Assembly (NCBI RefSeq): GCF_932274485.2
Contig: NC_065882.2
Span: forward strand, 7,919,390 to 7,983,389
Direction of reading: 5' to 3'
DNA: 64,000 bases
DNA from: Patella vulgata
Taxonomy: Eukaryota > Mollusca > Gastropoda > Patellidae
Below, piece by piece: positions 31,001 through 43,000 of the stretch. Each line of letters opens with the position of its first letter. Position 1 is the first letter of the stretch. Below the pieces are notes generated by a model, which saw only the letters and a list, made by a program, of their open reading frames with translations, had not been told where the DNA came from and did no database searches. Both the position numbers and the translations under genes were made by a program.

Positions 31001-34000
31001 TTCCTAAATACAAAAAAAACCCCAATTAAATCCTTTTGTTAGTTCATTGATTTACATGTAAATATAATCCACTTTATATCAAGAGTGTTATGATTATTTA
31101 AAGGATAATCATCTAGCTCCCTTAAACATATATTATGCAAGAGCTAAATCTGTCTATTGCAGGTCTTTCTTTAGGCCTGAAATGTTATCTAAATTATTAA
31201 TTAGACATTAATTAACTTATCCAGACCATAATCAACTCTAAATGGCATCGCTAGTCTGCGATATTTACTGGATTTGAATCCGATCTGCTGCTCAACGCTC
31301 ATTGATGATTAAATCCAAAAATGGATAATCGAGACTGTTTTTTATCGTACCGACTTTAGTAATGATGACCTGGGCTAAGCATAAAATTCAATCGCTAATA
31401 TCACCGTTCAGAGTGGAGCAATTTGACTGAAATTTTCAGCATATTCCCTTTACATTATCTAGTTTTTAACTATTATAGTGTGAACTATTCTTCCATAATG
31501 CCCCTTTAAGATAATGTTGCCATTCCCTTACGAAAAAATCTTCTTGAAAAACCCATGGGAAATTGACTCATGGATTTTTCCCACAGTCATTCCATGGTGT
31601 TTATTTCCCAAGAGCATACCAGGGGAAAACTGCCATGGGTACATGTGGGATTTCCATGGTGTTTTTCCATAAGGTCTGGTCAATCTCTGACTGTCTTAAT
31701 TCAATATGAAGAACAGAGAAGACAATAAAAAAAGAAAGTTGAGTTTTACCTTATCTTGAATGGTATCATCTCTTTCTGCGATTTCTTTCTTCAAGCCAGT
31801 TATATCTTTCTCTAAGTTATTAATAATAATGTTTAATTTGGTTGTTTCTGCCTGATATTTCTTAATGTCTTCTTTATGATCGTCTATTTCTCTCTGTAGA
31901 CTCGTAAACTGAATAAAACATTTAAACATTTAATAAATCCAAATATCTTTAAACATACATTATACAAGAATTAAATCTGCCTATTGCTGGTTTTTCTTTA
32001 GGCCTTAATGTTATATAAACTATCAATAAGACATATTTATTAACATGACAAAAACGACTATAATCAAAACTCAATGCCATTTAATAGATCTGATTTTAGA
32101 GGATTAGAATGGTTCAACCATTTAATGATTTAATCTAAAAATGGAGAAGCAAGGCTAAGCTTCGAACAACCAGTACAGTGGTTGAAATTATTGCACATGT
32201 CTTGTCAAACTTTCAAAGGTTAATATCTTCGCTCAAAATAAAGTAATCTGAATGAAATTTTCAATATTTTCATTTTCCATTATCTATATTAAACTTCTAT
32301 AGCGAGAACGATCAGCTCTTATCTAAATCTTACATAATGTATCTTTAAGATAAAAATAACTTGAAATGAATAACTTCCTACTGGCACTGGGCTAAGGAAG
32401 ATGGGGATTACACCACACAGTGTGCTATGAGGGACATTTTGCCCGGACAGCAATTGAATTTCCAACTGTCAAGGCTTCTTTTATGTGCATGCCAAGGTGT
32501 ACAAGGGGACCTTGATTTTTGTGAAATGAAAAGAGTTTAACGTCCTACTGTCCTGGTCCGAACTGGGCTAACGAAGACGAGCATACACCATACAGTGTGC
32601 TATGAGGGAAATTTTTCCCGGACAGCAACACTACGGCCTACTCTTATATCGAATTCCAACTGCCAAGGGATCTTTTACGTGCATTCCAATGTATACACGG
32701 AACCTCGGTTTTTCATTCCATCCGAACAACTAGACAGCTGTCCTTGTCAGGCCCTCCCTGTCCTGCATTACTTGATTTTTGTACCATCCTAAAAAGATGC
32801 TATTCCTTGCCAGGTCCTCAGTACTGGTCATTTTAAAAAAATAATATCATCTTTAAATTAATATTACGTTTTAATATGCGATACTTAAATTATATAAAAT
32901 TATAAGGTACTTTTGAATATTCTGTCTGAATTATCCGAGTCCGAAATATCCATCTACATTCAACTCACCTTTTTCTTCATGATACCAGTCTCTCCCTTCA
33001 ATCTCATGTTGGCCTCTTTTTCATCTCTCAAACGTCTCTCGTATTTATTTTTAATATCTAGAATCTCGCGATCGGCATCCTCTTCTATCTGACGTTTGGT
33101 TTCTTCATATTCACGATTCTGTTGTCGAGATTCGTCATTGGCCTGAACAAATATATAATACAATGTTTATAATTCCACCACAAATTCATAATGTGTTGGC
33201 TTGAAAAATCAACCCCTAATTCTAACCACTGATACAAATCTGAAATTCAATTAATAATTATTTTCTAATTTTTTTTGAGCTAGAGTTCATATGATGACGC
33301 AAAAACTAAAAAATACTTAGAAAATTTATGAATCAATTTTTGAGACAACTGACCCTTTCAACAACACCTGCTTGTTCTAAACACGTACCTGTTTTAGTCG
33401 AGACAACCGACCCTCCCTACACCAGTTATAATTATATAAACATACCTGTCTACTTGAGACAACTCACCCTCCCAGCAATTGTTCTAGTTAAGACAACCCA
33501 ACCTCCCAACACCTGCTAACTATAAACACGTACCTGTTTTAGTTGAGACAACTCACCCTCCCAAAACCTGTTCTAATTAGATAATTAGCAATTGTTCTAA
33601 TTGAGACAACCCACCCTCCCAACACCTGCTAGTTATATAAACGTACCTGTTCTAATTTCGATGACATCTCTTGTATTTTAGTTTCGTAAAACTCTGTTAA
33701 TTCTTCTAAAGCTCTTTCTTTGCTTTCTTCCATCTCCTGTAGCTGACGTTCATAATCTTCCTGCATCTTCATCATCTTCGCTTGTTGTTCTTGAAACTTT
33801 TCATATTCTAACATCAACTTCTGATTATTGGCCGATTCTATAAAACACAAATCAACAAAATGAAATCCGTCATACAGTGTTCTATGAGGGAAATTTTGCC
33901 TGGACAGCAGTTCTACGTTCCACTCTTATTTCGTATTCCAAATTTTAGAAATGAAATGGTGTTCTGCTCCGAACTGGGCTAACGAAGACGGGCGTACGCC

Positions 34001-37000
34001 ATAAAGTGTGCTATGAGGAAAATTTTGCCCGGGCCTGCTCTTATATCGAATTCCAACTGCCAAGGGATCTTTTACGTTCACACCAATGTATACACAGGGC
34101 CTCAGGTTTTTCAACCCATCCGAACGACTGACAGCTGTCCTGCACCACTGACAAGGGGAAACCACGTCGTCCAAATTTTACGTTCACACTAATGTACATA
34201 GCACCTTGGTTTCTCGTCCCATTCAAATGAATAGTTCCTGTTTTTGCCAGACACTCTGACCTGCAACACTGACAATGGGAGAGAGAGAGAAATGGGGTTT
34301 AACCTCCACTCAACACAAACTAGGTCATTTCAGGACTAACATATGGTTTAATTTTATTTCAATAGGGGTCTTTAGCAGTGGGAGGAAACAGGAGGACCCG
34401 GAGAAAACCCACGAGGTTGGACATGCAACCCAACTCCTTGTCACATACAACCGGGGATTCAAAACCAGGCCAGTTGACTCAATGACAGGCCTTATGATAC
34501 AGCGCGCACATGCTACCATTCGGCCATCCAACCCCCTACTGACAATGGGAAATCACGTTGGAAAATCTGGGCGATGAGATCAAGCTTGGTTCCTGGTCCG
34601 TCTGTTCTTCTTGTGTCTGGCAAAATGTGATTTAGTTTGTCAAGGATCCTTACACAGCTCTACACAAAACCAACATGACCGAGTGATGTTAAAAGATTTC
34701 AAACTTATGAAAATATTTTGTTTTTTCTCACCTAAATCTTGTTGTTCTTTGGCGTATTTCTCCATCAAATCTCCCACTTCTTCCTCATGTTTCGCCTCTT
34801 CTTTATCTTTCTCTGTTTTTAACACCTGTGGAAAATAAAACACACGTTAAAACACCTGTGGAATAAAACGTACGTTAAAACACCTGTTGAGAGATTGGCA
34901 ACCAATCCAATAAAGTTTCACTTTTGATAATAATCATCCAAATGGTATAGAGTAATACTAATATATAAGAGCTTTACAAGTAAGAATGCATAGTTCAAGT
35001 TGACAAACAGCCAATTAGAACAAAATTTTATCGAAGTCGCCCAAAAACTTTATTGTGTGTTTTCAGTAACTAATCTTGGAAAGATGGAAATTAAAGTACT
35101 TCTGATAAATTCAGTGGGTGCGAAAACATAGATCTTCTATATCGTGAAACCGAAATAGCCAAAATCCCATATGGCATAAGTTCCGGTCAGATAAATATAA
35201 CATGTGTCCCACTCTATTACGAAAGAAAACATCAAAAACTACTTGTATACCAATGTTCAAGTGTTCTTTGAGGGAAATTTTTTCTGGACAGCAGCGCTAT
35301 GGCAAATCAAATTCCAAGTGCCAAGGGATCTTTTATGCCCCATCTACTAACCTGGTTTTTAGTTTTCAATGATTCCATCTCCTGTATAAATTTCTCCGTC
35401 AATTCTTTCATCTTCTCGTTGTAATTCATGTCTTTCAATCTTAGTTGATATTCATTCTCCATCTTTAATTCTTCTACCCGGGTTTTTAACTCGGCCATAG
35501 ACGAGTTCTACAGGTCATAAAAATATAGTCATTATTATAGACAAGTTCTACAGGTCATAATTTTAATATAGAAGTTACCGTTTCATTTGTAATTGTTCAA
35601 TTCCATGTAGAAATGAAGTGGAATATAAAATGGATATGAAACGGGGTTCAATGTCATACTTTTCTACACAGACTGGGCTAATCAAGACTGACATACGCCA
35701 AGCAGTGTTCTATAAGAAAATTTAGCCTGAACTGCAGTATTTCCGACTACTTTTAATCAAATTGCAACTGCTTGCATTTGATTGGTCAATTCATAGGACT
35801 TCTATAAGTGTCATTTATTAATTGAACAGTAACACACTAACACTATTTATGGAATAACAATTACTGGTTTATTAACATGCAACGTTTCGACGATCATACT
35901 CTCGTCTTTATCAAGCAAATGATAACATAATTCATAGGACAGCTCCTACGTGAATAAAACCAAGTACGAACAATCCAAACCATTAGACGAAATTCGAAGT
36001 CCTAAAAAAACGGTATAGGCAAAATAGTGTAATAAGGCATAATAGTGTAATCAGCATATGGACTGTTCACCGTGTACAAAATACACGACAAACAGTGGTA
36101 ACAGGTGTCCGGAAGAGTAAGCTTACCCTGCCTGGTGCCACACCCTATAGGACAAATTTTCCCGTTCACATGAAAGGATTTAACTTATGGATATAAAACC
36201 TCAGGGTACATCCACTGGTGTGAAACCGAAACATAACGCCCGTGTAGCCTATCACTAAACCAGTAATTGTTGTCCCATGTTCCAACTTTTATTTTTGTTA
36301 AAATATTTCATTAATTTTAAGGCTCACTTACCTTCTCCTCTAAATCACTTTTTGTGATTAAAATTTCTTCGGCCCATCCGACTTCTTTGTCTCTCTTTAA
36401 CCCTCGTCCTTCTTTATCCTGGATCTTCCATAACATGATGGTCGCATCTTCTGCTACCGTTATCAAATACTGATCATCGTACGTTATTTTCATCTACATA
36501 AAAAAATAATTGTGCAATTCAAATGTTTAGTATGAAAACAATACTACATTTATGAAATACTTATCATTTTTACCTACATAAAAAAATGTTTAGTATAAAA
36601 AATTTTGAATACAGTGGACTCTGTCAATTCTGATATCGTACGGGTTCGATACAATATGCCGGATTACACAGCATGTCGGAATACTCAATTGCCTCAATAC
36701 TGGAAGAGGAAGTATTACACCAGAACTATTATTGTACTATTGAATACCAGAAGTATTATTATAATGCACCCTCGAATACCCAGAACTTAAAATCTGATGA
36801 CGTGAGAAACTCAAACCAAATATCAAGCGCTCTATTACAAGAGATTATAAAATTATCAAGGTAATCAACAAAGACCGACACATGTTTTATGCTCAGAGAT
36901 AATTGATTGGTGATTGCTAATTAAGGCCGGATTATCCAATGTTAATTTAACGCAAATCGTGTCATTTTATGTTATTTTCATCTAGATAAAAAAGTGTTCA

Positions 37001-40000
37001 GTATTAAAAATTTTAAATACAAAAGAAACAATTTACGCTTCAAGTTTTATAAACTACTGATCATTTTATGTTATTTTAATCAGTGCGTTACGGGGGCCAA
37101 AGTAAGGAGGAGAGGGGGGGGCTGAAAATGAATTATTTACTATTCAAATTTTGGCTTAACTTTTATTTAATTTATATCTCTACCATTTACAGAAAACTTA
37201 CTAACAAAAAAAAATAATGTTTGAACTACGGATCCGATCGTTTGATTGTCTCTGTATTTAGAGATGTGTTGCTCTAAACTTCTCCATCCCCCTCCCTCCG
37301 TGATTAATATTAATAATTCACGACTCTTTGGACATTGATTTTATGAACTGACGACGATTATGTACCACCATAGATATGGTATGATAGAGAAACTCTATGT
37401 TACTTGACAGGCGATCTCGTTCAATCTTTCGTGAGTCTAAGATACCGTACTGTTAATGTTTACATCGCTGACATCCGGTTAGCAGATTTTAAAGTTATGG
37501 ATAGACATTTTGGAGTTATTGAGTTAGAAATTCGTCAGGAAAAAATAATGATTTTTTTTATATAACGATTTTCAAACAAGGTGCTTGAATTAAAGCTAAA
37601 CAATATCGTAAGAAGAACCGGACGGGACAAAAAGCAAAAAGCGGAAATCTGCTTTAAAGCGGGAAAAAATCATGTCTGCTACTACTAGTTACTAGTTGTA
37701 CCATTCTCAATTCAATAGCTTTAAAATTAAAAAACATTTTTTTTCAGGTAGTTTCACCCCTTTAAGCTTTTCTTCTGAATTCTTTACCTTTATAATCATG
37801 GAACTGTGTCCTTGATGTTCCTGCCATTCTCCAGGAATCGTTAGTGGAAACTTCATAGACCAGAGGGTACCTCTAACTGTGCCAGCGAACAACATTCGAC
37901 CAGAATGAGACAGAGCAACATTACTTAACGTCATCTCACCAGTTGGCACCGCACGGGTGATCTGTAAATACAAAAAATAACTCAAATTTTAATAAAATTT
38001 AAAACCACTGGTTGTCATTTGGGAGAAACTACAATATTGTGAATCAAATGCTGTTTAAAAAGTATAACTATTGTACTATGGGGACAAAGCTAATCATGTG
38101 ACTCTGGTGATTTGGAACACTCTATAAGAAGCCTTCATTACGAGAAATTTCTGGAGGTCAAGTGCTAAAGGTTAAATAAAGAGATTCAATTTCAAAGATT
38201 GATAAAAATATACTTACAGCAGAATCAGCAATTTCTTTCAGAGTTTTATCGGAGCCAACAGCGAAAGTTGTTTTGCCGTCTGGTGCTACGGCTACTCCAG
38301 TGTAGCTACAAGACTTGAGCACGATTTCTGACTGTCTTTTACCAGTGCTGATTTCCCATTCATAAACGGCTCCGTCCATTCCACATGATATAATTCTACT
38401 ATCATCGGAACTCCACACCATGGAACGAACTTTACCGTTATGACCTTTCAAATTTGCGATGTTTTCAAAAGTTGTGGTTGAATAAATCTGAATGACGTTT
38501 CCATGAACGGCAGCGAAATAATGTCCTCCATTACTAAAAGCACACTGTGAAAGAAAAAAAAAAAAAATTGAAGCGTTTAATCTCGAGTTTTCTCAGAGAG
38601 GAGTTTAACCGCATTTCGGGACTAACATATGGTTCTATTTTATTTCAATAATTCGTGTTGGATCTTTAGCAGACGACCCTACTCCGTGTCATGTTCAACT
38701 GGGGAATAGAAACCACGCCAGTTGACTCAATGATAGACCTTATGATACAACATCCACACACTAACCATTCGGCCACCCACCTCCCCTTATCTCAAATAAC
38801 GAACATTGCATTGATTGAAACTTTTAACGTTCAGATATAAGGGTTTCCAATATTATAGCTATCATTAAATCACATTCTAGCTTCTTCAGGGTTCAGGGTC
38901 AGAATTTAGATGTAGAAATTCTTGCTTATTATCTAATTATGCTGTGGATTAGAATATGATTTAGCGACAGTTTGACATAGCTATATCCGTTCATATAACT
39001 TTGACCATTATTTCGGAGATATTTAATCCCTTGCGAACTACAATATTTTTTAAGTCGAATCTCTAAAATGGTTCTATTCCATTTAGCATTGATAAAGATA
39101 TGCCAACATTCAACATCCTTTGCCAGCGATATAAATGAATAGTTCAACGTGTCAAAGTCGTTTGGATGGGATGAAAAACCGTGTTCCCATGTACACATTG
39201 GCGTGCACGTAAAAGATCCCTTGGCAGTTGGAATTCGATATAAGAGTAGGCCTAGGCAAAAGTTCCCTCATAGCACACTGTATGGCGTATGCACGTCTTT
39301 ATTAGCCTAGTCGGAGCAGAACAGTAGGACATTAAACCCCATTTTTATTTCATTTCAGTTTCTTACCTCTCGACATCCTCGAACTGTAAACTCCTTGAAT
39401 GTTCTGATGTCATCAATTAGAACGTTCATGAGTCGTAGTTTATCGGAGAAACCGACGAGTATATACAGACCAGATGGATGAAGAGCTATACTGTACGCTT
39501 CTTCAGCAAATTCTTTATACAACTCTAAATTACTGGAAATAAAAAAGAGAAGGGAAAAATGAGAGATGGGGTTTAAAGTCCACTTGACTTAAACTAGGTC
39601 ATTTTGGGACTAACATATGGTTCAATTTTATTTCTCTAGGATGATTTTGACCGGACATAATCATTTCCTTTGCAAATTACTAAAAATATATTTTGATCTA
39701 ATGAATAACACCCACCGGGGCTATATAATATTGATGTGCATGGTTGAACTCCTTCCTATAAATATACTTTGATCTAATATATACAATTATATATCCTGTG
39801 GGTTTGGGTGGTCGAATGATTTAACCCTTACGATTTAGATTATAAAGTTTATCTTTGAGTCATCTGGCGCGGAAACCAAGATTGCATGTTAAAAGGAGTA
39901 GGATCGCCTGGCTAATCTCGTGGGTTTTCTTCGGAAGCTCCAATTTCATTTTACTAGGTCATTTTGGGACTAACATGGGACAATTTCATTTCAATAGTTC

Positions 40001-43000
40001 ACTTGATTGAAGGTTCTTCAGCTGTAGGAGGAAAATGGAGGACCCAGAGAAAAAGCAGGAGATTGGACAGACGACTACTCCTTGTCAAGTACAAGCAGGG
40101 AATAGAAACGCCACTTGACTCAAAGACACCCAATCACCCCCCACTACTGGAAATAAAAGCAGGAATAAGGGTTCCAATATTGGCGACATGGACTTTTGTC
40201 ATAATTCTTGAATCATAGTTTTTATGATCAATTCTTGAAATCTGAATTTTAGAATTTCTAGAAACATAAAAGTCTAATGTAAACTGTTTTAGACACAAGC
40301 ACAAATGATAAGAAAAACACTTATAGAAACGTTGTGCCATATGTGTATAAACCAGTGATTGTTATCTAGATATACTGTGTTGTGTTTTTTTATTGTGGTC
40401 AGTCGCCGACTGCTATTGTTTTATTGTTTACAGTAGTCCAGCCAGATTGCCAGGGGGAGATTCGTTATTGCTGGCACAATATATCGTTCATTCCATGTAT
40501 CGAAATTCAACTCAGTAAGTAACCTGTCACTCTTAATTATCCACGTCACACAAACACTCAAAATTGTTTAGGTCCTTATTTTGATCCACATCAATATCGT
40601 GATATAAAACATTATTTCTACGACATCAGCAGGAATAAAAAAACAAAACAATTATTTATCCTGTTGTTTTATTGGTGAATATTGACCTGGTTATGACTCG
40701 TGATACGAATTGTATCATAGCACCTGAATCACAATACGTACTGTATCATGACTACAGTGGCAATACCCAGCACTAAGTCATAATGAACAGTGTCTAGGAT
40801 TCTAATTTGATCTTGTCTCGTTGAAGGGGGGTTGGATGGCCGAATGGTTAGCACGTGCGCGCTGCACTGTATCATACGGTCTGTCATTGAGTCAACTAGC
40901 AGGGTTTTGATTCCCTGGTTGTACGTGACAAGGAGTAGGGTCGCCTGTCTAACCTCGTGGGTTTTCTCCCGGTCCTCCGGTTTCCTCCCACTGCTAAAGA
41001 CCCCTACGCACAAGCGAATTATGAATTAAAATTAAACCATGTGTTAGTCCAGAAATGACATAGTTTGTGTCGAGTGGGCGTTAAACCCCATTTCTCTCTC
41101 TCTCTCTCTCTGTCTCGTTGAATCTGACAAATAATCAAGTCTATTACTTACCATGTTTCATAGTTCCAGATTCTAACTGATCTATCTAAAGATGCTGTAG
41201 CCATCAATGGTTTTCTAATACAAACATCTAAACCCATAATTTGACCATAATGAAACGCCTGGGCGAGAACTTCAAACGTTGCCTGGTCTCCATGCTGTAA
41301 GAAAAGTCATGAATTTTGACATTACAAAACGCTAATCTGGAATAAATATCACTTTGTAACCTGTTTATTTTAACAATATTAAGTTGACCAATACTAAGTT
41401 TTCTTGTGTACGATTCTTAATAGTTCATTGGGATTTTTCACCGTGGTTTTCCATTGTCAGTGGAGGACAGAGATCCCGATAAGGACAGCTGTGTACTCGA
41501 TCGGATGAGACGATAAACTGAGTACCTGTCTATGCATTGGTGTGCACGGAAAAGATCCCTTAATTGGACAGACGACCCTACTCCTTGTCATGTACAATCT
41601 GGGAATCGAAACCACACCAGTTGACTCAATGACATACTTTCTGATACAGCGCGTATGCGCTGACCATTCAGCCATCCAAAACCACTCTGAGGAGGATAGA
41701 TGATCAGCTGCAGTATGGTGTCACGATGAAAGTCAATTTGTTTAAACATACATTATGCAAGAGCTAAATCTGTCTATTGCAGTTGGCTTGAAATGTTATA
41801 TAAATTATTAATTAGACATTAATTAACTTATCCAGGCCATAATCAACTCTCGATGTCATCGCTAACCTGCGATGTTTATTGGATTAGGTTCCGATTTTCT
41901 GTTCGACTTCCATTCATAATTTAATCATGAAATGGATAATTGAGACTATGTTTTTTATCCTACAGACTTCAGTAATGATGATCGAGGCTAGGTCAAAAAT
42001 TCAATCTCTAAAACCTTGGCTCAGATTGGATCAATTTGACTGAAATTTCCATCAAATTTCCTTTACATTATCTAGTTTTTAACTATTATAGTAAGAACTA
42101 CCAGACCTTTATCTAATCTCCCATAAAGTATCTTTAATGTTACATACCTTGCCAAGATCAGCGCTGGATAATGTCAGATAATACAATTGACTAAAATCTG
42201 TTGAGGCTACCAATGTTTCTTCGGATGGACTGACTGTCAGACATTTTATAATCTGTTGTTGTGATTTACTGGGGTCTGTTGTGTTGCTATCTGCTGGTAC
42301 CTATAATACACAAGGTTTACTACAAACTAGGTCATTACGGGACTAACACATGGTTCAATTTTATTTAGATAATTCACTTGTGTGTAGGGGTCTTAATGTG
42401 TGGGAGGAAACCGGAGGACACAAAGAAAGCCTACAAGGTTGGACAGGTGACACTACTTGTCATATAAAAGTGGGGAATCGAAAGCAATAACAGACCACCT
42501 TGATTTAACCTGCATGCATTAAACCATTCGGATCCCCCAACCCCTCTTCCGTTCAAATAACCTTGAAAACCCCTTTGAATTCAAGTATTCATGGAGAACA
42601 GTTACAACATAAGAGAAAGAAATGGGGTTTAACGTCCACTCAACACAAACTAGGTCATTTCGGGATTAACATACCTGTAGTTCAATTTTATTTCAATCAT
42701 TCGCTTGCACGTAGGGGTCTTTAGCAGTGGGAGGAAACCGAAGGATCCGGAGAAAACCCACAAGGTTGGACAGGTGACCCTACTCCTTGTCACAGACAAC
42801 CAGGGATTCGAAACCATGCCAGTTGACTCAATGACAAACCTTATGATACAATGTGCAAGCACTAACCATTCAGCCACACAACTCCCACAAAATAACTAGA
42901 GAAGCCTTGTCGAAACGTCGCTCAGTAATAAGCTGTAATTAATTGTATTCCATAGAATTCTGACCTGTATAAAACAACTCTTATTGTAACATGACGCAAT

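Noticed and set aside
35875-35925. End of a retrotransposon suggested by the ACGTTTCGACGA motif
   Set aside because: No reverse transcriptase frame is nearby and the block sits inside an element with inverted ends; the motif alone is not diagnostic.
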